A stretch of DNA of 64,000 bases from Phycisphaerales bacterium (lineage in GTDB: Bacteria > Planctomycetota > Phycisphaerae > Phycisphaerales > UBA1924). Where the stretch lies: assembly GCA_016741915.1 (NCBI GenBank), contig JACVCS010000004.1, forward strand, positions 1 through 64,000, given 5' to 3'. Below are positions 25,568-34,694 of this stretch, piece after piece. Every line of letters starts with the position of its first letter. Position 1 is the first letter of the stretch. Position numbers and translations under genes: made by a program. The notes beneath the pieces were generated by a model. It worked only from the letters and a program-made list of their open reading frames with translations, was not told the origin of the DNA and made no database searches.

Positions 25568-27277
25568 ATGGAAACACAGCGTTCTGTCGGTTTGGAAAAG
25601 TCTCTTGCTTTGCTCGTCTGCGGTCTGGTGATCAGCGCGGGCTTTGCACGGTCCGCGGCGGGGCAGTTTGTCACCAACGCCAACGGCATTTCGGATGCGC
25701 GGTTTGATTCAAGCGAGCCGTATCTCGCCCTGAACTTCGCGTTGCAGGTGGACGGGCCGACGGGGCTGGGCGTGCCGGTACGGATGTTCGCCTTCGGGCC
25801 TACGAACGGCACGTGGCGGTACAACCTTCCGGGCTCTGCGGAGCCTTTCGCCGCGTGGATGCCGCCGGATGGGCGGACGCTGAGCTCGCAAACGCACCCC
25901 GTGCTCTTTCAACAGCTCAACGCCACGTTCGGGAGCCCCGGCGCCGGGCAGTTCAGAATCCCCGATCTTCGCGGGAAGTCGATCGTCGGTGAGGGTGGCG
26001 GGCCCGGGCTTGAGATCACCGGCCGCGGCGACACCCTCGGGGCTGAGTATGTCACGCTGACGGAGGCGAACCTGCCCGCGCACACGCACACGCTGGGGCA
26101 GCAGACATCGACCAGCAGCGGCGGCGGGCAACCGTTCAACAACCGCTCGCCGAACTATGGCTTGAACGTCGTGGTGATGAACACGGGGGCGTATCCGACG
26201 CAGTCGGGGCTGCCGAACCCGACGTTGGCGACTCCGGCGCAGCCGCTGATCGGTCAGATCCAGTTTCTGTGCGTGAGCGCGCCGAACGCGGGGTATCTGC
26301 CGGCGCGTGGGACGGAGTTGAACATCAACTCGAACACGGCGTTGTATTCGATCATCGGGACGTTGTACGGGGTGCCCAGTTCTCCTCAGACGCGGTTTAT
26401 CATTCCCGAAGCGCGTGGGCGTTCGCTGGCGGGTCAGTCGTTCAATACGGCGGTGCCCGCGGGCCTGACGCCGCGGGCGCTGGGCTCGCGGTACGGGGCG
26501 GAGTCGATCACGCTGACGCCCGCGAACTTGCCGCCGCACCGCCACGCGATGCCGACCAATATGTCGACATCGTCGGTGGGGTCGGCGGTTCCGATCGAGA
26601 ACGTCGGGCCGCAGACGGCCGTTACGTACTGCATCGCGTACACGGGCACGTACCCCGCGTCTGGATCTTCGATGAGTGCGAGCACGGCGTACATCGGCGA
26701 GGTGATCGCCTTTGCGGGGAACTATGCGCCCGACGGGTACTTCCCGTGTGACGGACGATCACTGCCGATCGCTCAGTACGAATCGCTGTTCACCTTGATC
26801 GGCTTTTTCTACGGCGGTGACGGAGAGACGACGTTCGCGATTCCTGACCTGCGGTCTCGGGTGCCGGTGATGGCCACCTCGACAAAGCCAATGAGCACGG
26901 CCGACGGTCGAGAGCAGGTCACGCTGGGGATCTTGTCGATGCCCCGGCACACGCACGAGTTCGCAAGGGCGGGGTGCCAGGCGGCGGATATCGCGTGCGA
27001 CAGCGGCTCGTTGTTTGACCCGGCGTTTTTCTTCTCGTGCACGAACAACGGGGTGAACGAGGGCGACTACAACGGCTTCTTCTCTTTCAACGGGTTCTTC
27101 AATCAAGCCGGACGAGGATCGGCGGCGATCGGCACTGTGTGGGATATCGCCTATGACTCGGGCGATCCGTTGCCGCCGTTCGGGGCGGTCATCCCCAACG
27201 CCGTGAACAACGGGGTGAACGAAGGGGATTACAACTGCTTCTTCAATAACTTCTTCCTCGGGTGCACGCTCAACTGA
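25568..27277 (+). CDS. Secreted triple tail-collar protein 1 with dockerin-like C-terminal repeats
   Basis: A 569-residue exported protein. An AGAGGG 8 nt upstream supports ATG 25568. The signal peptide is ALLVCGLVISAGFARSAAG. Three phage-tail-collar-type domains follow, each with the core PDGR/ARGT/CDGR ... F(R/I)IPD/EARG(R/K): MPPDGRTLSSQ to RIPDLRGKSIVGEG (~100-145), LPARGTELNI to IIPEARGRSLAGQ (~240-295), FPCDGRSLPIAQ to AIPDLRSRVPVMA (~395-440). Each is followed by an LPxHxH-type segment. From Cys470 two repeats of the DIA-x-D-x-G ... NNGVNEGDYN-x-FF type end the protein. There are no phage genes nearby. In bacteria, collar proteins without phage genes are annotated as tail-fibre or MdpB-like; their function is unknown. 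It is paralogous to the next gene. Confidence 0.85.
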   Translation: METQRSVGLEKSLALLVCGLVISAGFARSAAGQFVTNANGISDARFDSSEPYLALNFALQVDGPTGLGVPVRMFAFGPTNGTWRYNLPGSAEPFAAWMPPDGRTLSSQTHPVLFQQLNATFGSPGAGQFRIPDLRGKSIVGEGGGPGLEITGRGDTLGAEYVTLTEANLPAHTHTLGQQTSTSSGGGQPFNNRSPNYGLNVVVMNTGAYPTQSGLPNPTLATPAQPLIGQIQFLCVSAPNAGYLPARGTELNINSNTALYSIIGTLYGVPSSPQTRFIIPEARGRSLAGQSFNTAVPAGLTPRALGSRYGAESITLTPANLPPHRHAMPTNMSTSSVGSAVPIENVGPQTAVTYCIAYTGTYPASGSSMSASTAYIGEVIAFAGNYAPDGYFPCDGRSLPIAQYESLFTLIGFFYGGDGETTFAIPDLRSRVPVMATSTKPMSTADGREQVTLGILSMPRHTHEFARAGCQAADIACDSGSLFDPAFFFSCTNNGVNEGDYNGFFSFNGFFNQAGRGSAAIGTVWDIAYDSGDPLPPFGAVIPNAVNNGVNEGDYNCFFNNFFLGCTLN

Positions 27278-27309
27278 ACGGGATTTCAAAGTTCTGATTT
27301 GTTTGGCGG

Positions 27310-27339
27310 GTTCAGTTACTCGCGACGATTGAACTGAAC
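27310..27339. repeat. 8-bp inverted repeat between the two collar genes
   Basis: GTTCAGTT (27310-27317) and AACTGAAC (27332-27339) are perfect inverted copies with a 14-nt loop, 33 nt after the first collar stop. There is no T-tract. It may slow transcription between the paralogues or be a binding site. Confidence 0.35.
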
Positions 27340-27528
27340 TCCGTTCATCTGTTGGGGGTTTGGGGGATTCTTCGTACATACTTTGCGGTACGCAAGGGCG
27401 TCGTTCGACGTGATTCTTCGGGCTTTGGTCGCTGGGTTGTGGCTTTTCAAGGGCCGGTCATTACACTGGACTGACCCGCGCAGATACCGGCGCGGTGTCC
27501 CCAAAGCGGCTTGACCTCGGAGAAATGC

Positions 27529-29229
27529 ATGCGGCAAATAAAAGCACACGCGATGGGCCGTTCGTATCACGGGTCCCGCTTTCATGCCGGAGATCGTCAC
27601 TTCGGGTGGGCGGCTGTACTCTCGACGTGTGTTGGGTTGACGGCGGCGGCACCCGCCTATGCGCAGTTCACCGGTAGCGCGGGTACGGTGAATCCGCTGC
27701 CGATCCAGAACATGCAGCCGTCTCAAGCGGTGCAGTTCGCGGTGGAGAACTTTGGCATTTTCGGACTCGGAGCACCGATCCGCATGTTCGCGTATAGCCA
27801 AGGGACGTGGAACATTCTGGCCTCCGAGGGTTGGATGCCGCCGGATGGTCGAAGCATTCCGATCGCGAATAACGAGTTCCTCTTCGTTCAGATCGGTACG
27901 ACGTACGGCGGAGACGGGAACACCTTTTTCAACATTCCCGATCTGCGCGGGCGGAGCCCAATCGGCGAAGGGCAGGCACCGAGCCTCAGCTCTTTCACTC
28001 GCGGTGAAGTTGTGGGCAACAGTTCGCCCGTACTGAGCACCAGCAACATGCCATCGCATGCGCACGGGTTCGGCAGCATCTCGACCGGTCCCGTCGGGTT
28101 TGGATCACCGTTCACCAACCGTCAGAACTCACTGGTCACACCGATCCGCATCGCCAAGACGGGAATCTTCCCGTCGCGCGGCGGCGGAGTCGGGTCCGCT
28201 GTGAGTCCGGGGCAGCCGTGGATCGGCCAGATCTTTGTCATGTGTGTGCAGCCGAACAACACCAACCAGTTCATCCCAACGGATGGGGCGATTCTGCCGA
28301 TTTCGTCAAACCAGGCGTTCTTCTCGATCCTCGCAACGTTTTATGGCGGTACGGGCGTGCAGAACTTTGCGGTGCCCGATGCCCGCGGTCGCGCGTTGAC
28401 CGGGTACACAATCACCGAGCCGCTGAACGGGCGAGCCCCGCGAGTCATCGGCGAGCGATACGGATCCGAGAATGTCACTCTGCTGACCGCGAATCTGCCT
28501 CTGCACCGTCACGCTGTTGCTGGGAATCAGTTCACAGACTTCACCGGCAGCGGTCAGGTGTTCGATAACAACCAACCGACACTGACCATCACTTATTGCC
28601 TGTGCGTCAATGGCGTCTTTCCCAACGGTGCCGGGATAACGAGCGAAGAAGGATATCTGGGCGAGATCGTGGCCTTCGCGGGCAACTTCGCGCCCGAGGG
28701 GTACGTTCCTTGCGATGGGCGACTGCTCGACAAGAGCGTCTACTCGGCGCTGTTTTCACTGATGGGAACCACCTTTGGCGGCAATGGAGTGACAACATTC
28801 GGCGTTCCGGATCTGCGTTCTCGTCTTCCGATCATGGCTTCCGCGCAGATTCCTGTCGGTACCGTGATCGGTTCGGAAGGCGCCAGCATCGAGAGCACCC
28901 AGATGCCCGCGCACGTGCACGCGCTTTTCGCGCCGCCGCGGTGCCAAGTCGCCGACATCGCCTGTGACAACGGTGTGCCGCTGAGCCCGACCTCGGGCTG
29001 CACCAACACGGGCGTGAACGAGGGCGACTACAACGCGTTCTTCGCAGCCGACGGCTTCTTCTTCCAGGCCGGTCTGGGCACCGCGGCGATCGGCGCTTCG
29101 TGCGATATCTCGTACGACAACGGCGAACCCCGCCCGCCTTTCGGGCCCGTCGTTCCCAACGCCGTGAACAACGGGGTGAACGAGGGCGATTACAACTGCT
29201 TCTTCAACTTCTTCTTTCTGGGCTGCTGA
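27529..29229 (+). CDS. Secreted triple tail-collar protein 2 with dockerin-like C-terminal repeats
   Basis: A 566-residue paralogue of collar protein 1, 251 nt downstream on the same strand. GGAG 6 nt upstream supports ATG 27529. The signal peptide includes AAVLSTCVGLTAAAPAYAQ. Again three collar domains: MPPDGRSIPIANNEFLF to NIPDLRGRSPIGEGQ, IPTDGAILPISSNQAFF to AVPDARGRALTGY, and VPCDGRLLDKSVYSALF to GVPDLRSRLPIMASA. The C-terminus from Cys472 carries the same two dockerin-like repeats (DIACDNG ... NTGVNEGDYNAFF and DISYDNG ... NNGVNEGDYNCFF), ending FFLGC. The last ~30 residues are nearly identical to those of collar protein 1. A bidirectional terminator follows. The exported location is supported; the role is unknown. 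Confidence 0.85.
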   Translation: MRQIKAHAMGRSYHGSRFHAGDRHFGWAAVLSTCVGLTAAAPAYAQFTGSAGTVNPLPIQNMQPSQAVQFAVENFGIFGLGAPIRMFAYSQGTWNILASEGWMPPDGRSIPIANNEFLFVQIGTTYGGDGNTFFNIPDLRGRSPIGEGQAPSLSSFTRGEVVGNSSPVLSTSNMPSHAHGFGSISTGPVGFGSPFTNRQNSLVTPIRIAKTGIFPSRGGGVGSAVSPGQPWIGQIFVMCVQPNNTNQFIPTDGAILPISSNQAFFSILATFYGGTGVQNFAVPDARGRALTGYTITEPLNGRAPRVIGERYGSENVTLLTANLPLHRHAVAGNQFTDFTGSGQVFDNNQPTLTITYCLCVNGVFPNGAGITSEEGYLGEIVAFAGNFAPEGYVPCDGRLLDKSVYSALFSLMGTTFGGNGVTTFGVPDLRSRLPIMASAQIPVGTVIGSEGASIESTQMPAHVHALFAPPRCQVADIACDNGVPLSPTSGCTNTGVNEGDYNAFFAADGFFFQAGLGTAAIGASCDISYDNGEPRPPFGPVVPNAVNNGVNEGDYNCFFNFFFLGC

Positions 29230-29273
29230 GTCCGCACCGGATCAACGATCCACGCAAAAAACCAACGCAACGA

Positions 29274-29310
29274 AAAGCCCCGACACCCTTTGAACAGGTG
29301 CCGGGGCTTT
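29274..29310. terminator. Bidirectional intrinsic terminator
   Basis: A 14-bp stem with one mismatch (AAAGCCCCGACACC / GGTGCCGGGGCTTT) and a 9-nt loop, followed by GTATTT on the plus side and preceded by an A-rich stretch that gives Us on the minus side. It lies between convergent collar gene 2 and the tricorn-like protease gene, serving both. Confidence 0.8.
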
Positions 29311-29354
29311 GTATTTGCGTTGCGTTCGCTCTGCGGCGTCTGACGAAGCCCGGT

Positions 29355-32300
29355 TTACTTGGCGTTCTTGCCCGGGCCGGTCTTGACGGACTTGTCGGGC
29401 AGTGCGGGCGTGACGACCGGCGGGACGGGCTTCTCCTTCATGAGCTTCTTCAGGTGCTCGACGGCGGCCTTGAGCTGCGCGTCCTCGCCCTTGAAGGCCG
29501 CGTGAGGCGGGTTATCGACGACGATGTCGGGGTCGACGCCGTGACCTTCAACGAGCCAGATGCCGTCGAGGTTGTAGACGCCGAACTCACCGGCGCTGGC
29601 GAGCCCGCCGTCGGAGAGGTCGTTGCTGCTGCTGAGCCAGACCTCGCCGCCCCAGGTGCGGGTACCGATGACTTTGCCGATGCCCAATCGGCGGAAACCG
29701 TCGGAGAAGGCCTCGCCGTCGGAGGCGGTGAAGCTGTCGCAGATGACCACGACGTGCCCGCGGAAGGCGTACTGCATGTTCCAGTTGGGCGCGACGCCCA
29801 CGCGCTGGTTCCAGTACATCCAAGCCTTGCGGAGGAGTTGACCGAGGATCCACGAGTCGATGTTGCCGCCGTTGTTCCGGCGGACGTCGATGATGAGCCC
29901 TTCGCGGTTGTAGACGGGGAAGTACCCGCGCGCCCACTCGCTGATGTTCTCGGTGCCCATCGCGCGGAGGTGGACGTAACCGATCTTGCCCTCGCTGAGT
30001 TTCTCAACTTCGCGCCGGCGTGAGAACTCCCAATCGGTGTAGCGCAGGTCGGCCTGCACGCCGCCGCTGACCGGGCGGACGATGAAGTCCTTCACCTCGC
30101 CCGCGTTGCGCTTGACGGTGATGAGGACCTGCTGGTTAGCCTTGGCTCGCAGCAGTGCCGCAGGGTGCGGCACGTCGAGCGTCGAGCGCCCGTTGATCGC
30201 GGTAAGGACGTCGCCTTCCTTCACGTCGATGCCCGGACGCATCAGCGGGCCGGCCTTGTTGGGCTCGTCGGGGTCGTGCTTGTAGATGCGCGAGATAACC
30301 CAGCCGCCCTGCTTCTCGTCGCGGGTGAACTCGCACCCCAGGTAGGAGATGGCGACGTTGTCCGGACCGTCACGGAAGTCGCCGCCGCGGACGAAGTGGT
30401 GCAGAGTCGAGAGCTCGCCTGTGAGCTGGGCGAGGATGTCGTTCAGCTCGGCGCGGGAGCGGATGCGTTCCACGAGCGGGGCGTACTTGGTGCGCATGGC
30501 GTTCCAGTCCACGCCGTGCATGTTCGTGGCGTAGAAATAGTCACGCAGCAATCGCCACGCGTCGGTGTAGAGCTGGCGGTACTCCGCCATGGGTGAATAG
30601 CTCATGCTCCACGCATCGAGGCTGACCCGGCCCTTCTCGACTTCCGCCGGCGCCGGGGCGGCGTCGACGATCGAGATCGAATCGCCCGTGTACAGCATGA
30701 TCTTCTTCTTGTCGGCGCTGAGCTCGTACGCCCGCAGGCCCGAGGCGACGTTCTTCACCTCGACCTTGTCGTTGCTGATGGCAACGCCCTTGAGTGTGAA
30801 GCCGCCGTCGCCGCGCTCGCTGACGCCGTCGGTTGCGCCGAAGTAGAGCGCACCCTCGGTGACGCTGAGGCGTGAGTAGTTGCCCGGGGCGATGGGGACC
30901 TCGATCAACCGGTCGGCGAGGCCCTCCATTTCGATCACCACGGGGGTGGTCTTCTTGGAATCCTTACCATCTTTGCTGGCGTCTTTGCCTTCCTTTGACT
31001 CCTTCGCGTCCTTGCCGTCTTTGGCCTTGTCGGCTTCTTCGGGCTTGGTGGGTTCCTTGGACGGTTCCTTTGCGGGCTCCTTCGCCGGCTCGGTCGGGGG
31101 CTGTTTGACGTCCTTGCCCTCCGCGGGCTCGGGCTTTTTGTCCTTCTCTTTGTCCTTGTCCTTGTCTTTCTCTTTGTCCTTCTCTTTGCTCGCGTCGAAG
31201 AGCTCGTCCTTCGCCTGCCACGGGGACCGCTCGCCCGCCTTCAGCGCCAACGCGTACACCTTCGTCCGCTCATCGAAGTACGGCTGGGGCGCCATCGGGC
31301 CCCACGGGCTCGGCACCGTCGAGCGGATGTTCCGATCCGACAGGAAGTACAGCCACTTCCCATCCGGGCTGAACGCCGGGCTGAAGCCCTCGAAGCGGTC
31401 GCTGCTGATCGGCGTGACCGTCTTGTCCTTCAGCGAATAGAGCTGGATCTGCTGGGCCATGTTCGAGGCCTGCGCCTGGAAGACCAGCCACTGCGAATCC
31501 GGGCTCCACGAATACTCCGACGGACGATCCACCGGCGAGTCAAAGACCTTCGTCGTCTGACCCGTCGAGATCTCGGTGATGTAGAGCTTCTGGTTCTTGT
31601 CGCTGTGGGCCATCAGCTTGCCGTCGGGGCTGATGACGGCCTCCCAGCGGAGGATCTCGCCGTCGCTGGTGATCATCTTCTCGTCGCCGGCCTCGCGCGC
31701 GCCGCGCGCCGGGAGCGACCAATACTCAACCTCGCCCGAGCGGTCGCTGGCGAAGACCACACGCTGCCCGTCGGGGGTGAAGATCGCCGAGCGCCCGCGG
31801 ACGCCCGGGGTGGTCATGAGTTCAACAAACCGCCCGTGCCGGGCCTTCGCCGGCGCGACGAAGACACGCCCGCGCGAAACGATCGCCACGCGGTCGCCGT
31901 TCGGAGAGACGCTGACGCTCGAAATCGCCCGCACCGGCTCCTTCACCCAGCGCTCGCGGAGCTGGTCCAGATCGCTCGTCAGCGTGATGTTCACCACGCG
32001 GTCGGCGTTGGTCTTCACGTCCACCACGTGCACGTCGCCCTTGTGCGAATAGACCACGCGCCCAGCGTCCATCTCCGGGTTCGCCGCGTCGAACTCCTTG
32101 TGGAAGGTGTGCTGCTTGAGGTCCTTGCCATCCTCGTTCATCGACCAGAGGTTCATCACCCCGTCGCGATCGCTCAGGAAATACACCCGGCCCTCAAACC
32201 ACATCGCGTCCTTGCTCGTGCCCGCGTAATCCGTCGTCAGCGGCGTCGCATCGCCCGCGCCCGGGACAAACTTCCACAACTGCTGAATGAACCCGCCCTT

Positions 32301-33050
32301 GTACCGCTTGGTGTACGAACCCTGGAACGGCAAGCGCGTGAAGAAGAACGTCTTGCCGTCGCCCGAGAAGCTGCCCTGGTCCGCCTCGTAGAGCTCGACG
32401 ATCGACGTGGCGCCGGTGTTCAGATCCAGCACCACCGTCTGCGAGCTGGGGAGCGTGGCGAACTGCCGCGTGGAGTAGAGCAGTTTGTTGTCGGGGGTCC
32501 AGCCGATGAACCCGCCGCGCTGCCAGCCCCAGGTCCGCCGAACCGGCAAGCCGCCCTCCATGGGCATGGTGTAGACCTCAGCGGGGCCTTCATAACTGGC
32601 GACAAAGGCGAGGGTCTTGCCGTCGGGGCTGATGGCGGGCATCGACTCTTCACCCGCGTGGGCGGTCAGACGCGTGGCGGTGCCGCCGGCGGTACTGACC
32701 TTCCAGATGTCGCCCTCACTGACGAAGACGATGGTGTCGCCGCGGAGCGCCGGGTGGCGGTAATAGCCGAGGGTTTGGTTCTGCTGCACCCCGCCGTCAA
32801 GGATCGACGCGGGGCTCGCGGCGGGTCGGGCGTTGCCCTCGCTCAGCCTCATCCCACCCGCGGGGGCGGTGCTACCGCTGCCACCCTCGGGCGGCTGCGC
32901 GATCGCGCACGCCGACAGACTCAAACCCGCGGCCAAGGCAACAGCGAACGCGGCGCCCGCCGCCCTGCCGATCGACCTGCCCGCAAGCCAACGACGCTCA
33001 AAACGACCCCGCGACTTCTGCTGCATGGATGCCTCCAAGAGAGTTTTCAA
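29355..33050 (-). CDS. Tricorn-like S41 protease with beta-propellers and PDZ domain
   Basis: A 1231-residue exported protein. The leader AFAVALAAGLSLSACAIA could be cleaved by either signal peptidase (possible lipobox LSAC). Residues about 80-600 contain TolB/tricorn-type propeller repeats (FVSEGDIWKVSTAGG, SPDGKTLAFVAS, SPNGDRVAIVS). A strongly charged Lys/Asp/Glu/Pro linker (about 615-700) interrupts the propeller region. A tricorn-core helical region, a PDZ domain (GDVLTAINGRSTLDVPHPAALL) and the S41 domain follow: LIIDVRRNNGGN, then CDSFTASDGEAFSDGF with the predicted nucleophile Ser1110, and TRTWGGEVW. In the archaeal tricorn protease these parts degrade oligopeptides; here it probably acts in the periplasm. 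ATG 33026 is an alternative start. Confidence 0.9.
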   Translation of the reverse strand: MKTLLEASMQQKSRGRFERRWLAGRSIGRAAGAAFAVALAAGLSLSACAIAQPPEGGSGSTAPAGGMRLSEGNARPAASPASILDGGVQQNQTLGYYRHPALRGDTIVFVSEGDIWKVSTAGGTATRLTAHAGEESMPAISPDGKTLAFVASYEGPAEVYTMPMEGGLPVRRTWGWQRGGFIGWTPDNKLLYSTRQFATLPSSQTVVLDLNTGATSIVELYEADQGSFSGDGKTFFFTRLPFQGSYTKRYKGGFIQQLWKFVPGAGDATPLTTDYAGTSKDAMWFEGRVYFLSDRDGVMNLWSMNEDGKDLKQHTFHKEFDAANPEMDAGRVVYSHKGDVHVVDVKTNADRVVNITLTSDLDQLRERWVKEPVRAISSVSVSPNGDRVAIVSRGRVFVAPAKARHGRFVELMTTPGVRGRSAIFTPDGQRVVFASDRSGEVEYWSLPARGAREAGDEKMITSDGEILRWEAVISPDGKLMAHSDKNQKLYITEISTGQTTKVFDSPVDRPSEYSWSPDSQWLVFQAQASNMAQQIQLYSLKDKTVTPISSDRFEGFSPAFSPDGKWLYFLSDRNIRSTVPSPWGPMAPQPYFDERTKVYALALKAGERSPWQAKDELFDASKEKDKEKDKDKDKEKDKKPEPAEGKDVKQPPTEPAKEPAKEPSKEPTKPEEADKAKDGKDAKESKEGKDASKDGKDSKKTTPVVIEMEGLADRLIEVPIAPGNYSRLSVTEGALYFGATDGVSERGDGGFTLKGVAISNDKVEVKNVASGLRAYELSADKKKIMLYTGDSISIVDAAPAPAEVEKGRVSLDAWSMSYSPMAEYRQLYTDAWRLLRDYFYATNMHGVDWNAMRTKYAPLVERIRSRAELNDILAQLTGELSTLHHFVRGGDFRDGPDNVAISYLGCEFTRDEKQGGWVISRIYKHDPDEPNKAGPLMRPGIDVKEGDVLTAINGRSTLDVPHPAALLRAKANQQVLITVKRNAGEVKDFIVRPVSGGVQADLRYTDWEFSRRREVEKLSEGKIGYVHLRAMGTENISEWARGYFPVYNREGLIIDVRRNNGGNIDSWILGQLLRKAWMYWNQRVGVAPNWNMQYAFRGHVVVICDSFTASDGEAFSDGFRRLGIGKVIGTRTWGGEVWLSSSNDLSDGGLASAGEFGVYNLDGIWLVEGHGVDPDIVVDNPPHAAFKGEDAQLKAAVEHLKKLMKEKPVPPVVTPALPDKSVKTGPGKNAK

Positions 33051-33119
33051 CCCGCGCCGCTCGGCTGAAGGCCGAAGGGCTCACCTCCCCTCCACTCCCC
33101 CACTGACGCTGATTCCAGC

Positions 33120-34658
33120 CTACTTGCGCTTCTTGAACCGGTCTTTGATGCTGGGGGTATAGCTCGTGCCCTTGTTCCGCAAGAACGACGAACCCATACT
33201 GGGGAGCATCGGGCCCTGACCCGCCGCCCCGAGCTGCTTCACCGCCTTCATCTTGTCCAGCGCCGACATCCCCGCCATCTGCTTCGAGATCTGGCTGATG
33301 GTGGTGAACTGCTTCACCAGCGCCGCCACTTCGTTCTCGCTCGTCCCCGAGCCCTTGGCGATGCGCCGCCGGCGCGAGCTGTTCAGCAGCTCGGGCTTTC
33401 GGCGTTCGTCCTTCGTCATCGAGTGGATGATCCCCTCGACGCGGTCGAGCTTTTCGTCCTCGATGTTGATGTTCTTCAGCGCCGAGCCGATCCCCGGCAG
33501 CAGCCCCAGCAACTGCTTCATCGGGCCCATGCGGCGCAGCGAGCGGAGCTGGTTGAGAAAGTCCTCCAGCGTCATCTCGCCCTTGGCGAGCTTCTCTTCC
33601 AGCGCTTTCGCATCCTCTTCGCTGACCTGCTCGCGGGCCTTCTGCACCAGCGAGACCACGTCGCCCATGCCCAGGATCCGCCCCGCCACACGCACGGGGT
33701 GGAACTCTTCGATCGCGTCGAGCTTCTCACCGACACCGACGAAGCGGATCTTCGCCCCGGTGATGCTCTTGACGGAGAGGGCCGCACCGCCGCGGGTGTC
33801 GCTGTCGAACTTGGTGAAGATCAGCCCGTCGACTTCGAGCTTCTCGTGGAAGCTCTTCGCCGATCGAACCGCGTCCTGACCCGTCATCGCATCAACCACC
33901 AGGAAGATCTGGTGCGGCTTCAGCCGCAGGTTCACCTGCTTCAGCTCGTCCATCAACTGGTCGTTGACGTGCAAGCGACCGGCGGTATCGAGGATCACCG
34001 TGTCCACGCCCATCGACCGCGCCTTCGCCACGGCTCGCTCGCACACACCCACCGCAACGCCCACCGCTTTGCCATACTCCGCCGTCTTCTCGGGCTCGCT
34101 GTAGAACGTCACCGTCGCGCCGCCCGGCAGATCGCGCTGCACCTGCTCCGCCACGGTCTGAAGCTGATCCACCGCCGCGGGACGCTGCAGGTCCGCCGCC
34201 ACCAGCATGACGCTGCGCCCGCGCTTCTTCAGCCATCCCGCGAGCTTGCCGCAGGTGGTGGTCTTACCACTGCCCTGCAAGCCGCACATCATCACGATCG
34301 TCGGCCCGGGCTCGGCCGCCGCCACCCCCGGTCCGTCGGCCATCATCATCTTGGCGATGTCTTCCTGGCTCGCCCCCGCGGGCACCTCGGGCAGATCGCC
34401 CAAGAGCTGCACGAGCCGGTCGTAGACGATGCCGATCATCTCCTGACCGGGGTTGAGGCTCTTGGTCACCTCGCGACCGAGCGCGTCCTTCAGCACGCCC
34501 TCGGTGAACGAGTTGACCACCTCCAGCGCCACGTCCGCCTCGAGCAGCGCGGTGCGCACCTGCTCCATCGCCTCACGGACGTTGGACTCGCTGATCGCCC
34601 CCTTGCCGGAGAGTTTGCGCAGGACCGAAGAAAACCCGTCGGAAAGCCGGTCAAACAT
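33120..34658 (-). CDS. ffh: Signal recognition particle protein Ffh
   Basis: A 512-residue SRP GTPase that, with 4.5S RNA, targets nascent membrane and exported proteins to FtsY and the Sec translocon. The start is ATG 34658 because family members begin M-F-D-x-L-S-x-x-F; a GTG 21 nt upstream is disregarded. The N domain (about 1-90) is followed by the G domain with MMCGLQGSGKTTTCGKLA, the DTAGRLHVND box and TKFDSDTRGGAALSV, then the Met-rich M domain (MGPMKQLLGLLPG, SRRRRIAKGSG, KQMAGMSALDKMK) that binds signal peptides and RNA. The SRP RNA gene was not found in this window. The serine hydrolase gene ends 36 nt upstream on the same strand. Confidence 0.95.
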   Translation of the reverse strand: MFDRLSDGFSSVLRKLSGKGAISESNVREAMEQVRTALLEADVALEVVNSFTEGVLKDALGREVTKSLNPGQEMIGIVYDRLVQLLGDLPEVPAGASQEDIAKMMMADGPGVAAAEPGPTIVMMCGLQGSGKTTTCGKLAGWLKKRGRSVMLVAADLQRPAAVDQLQTVAEQVQRDLPGGATVTFYSEPEKTAEYGKAVGVAVGVCERAVAKARSMGVDTVILDTAGRLHVNDQLMDELKQVNLRLKPHQIFLVVDAMTGQDAVRSAKSFHEKLEVDGLIFTKFDSDTRGGAALSVKSITGAKIRFVGVGEKLDAIEEFHPVRVAGRILGMGDVVSLVQKAREQVSEEDAKALEEKLAKGEMTLEDFLNQLRSLRRMGPMKQLLGLLPGIGSALKNINIEDEKLDRVEGIIHSMTKDERRKPELLNSSRRRRIAKGSGTSENEVAALVKQFTTISQISKQMAGMSALDKMKAVKQLGAAGQGPMLPSMGSSFLRNKGTSYTPSIKDRFKKRK

Positions 34659-34694
34659 GGTCGTCGAGGATAGGGGCACTGCCCCCGCCCCGTC

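Noticed and set aside
25568-29229. Prophage remnant suggested by tail-collar domains
   Set aside because: Both proteins have signal peptides and C-terminal tags, and no integrase, capsid, terminase or lysis gene is near.
31140-31230. Possible repeat array or frameshift in the tricorn-like gene
   Set aside because: The Lys/Asp codon repeats stay in frame and encode a linker between intact domains.
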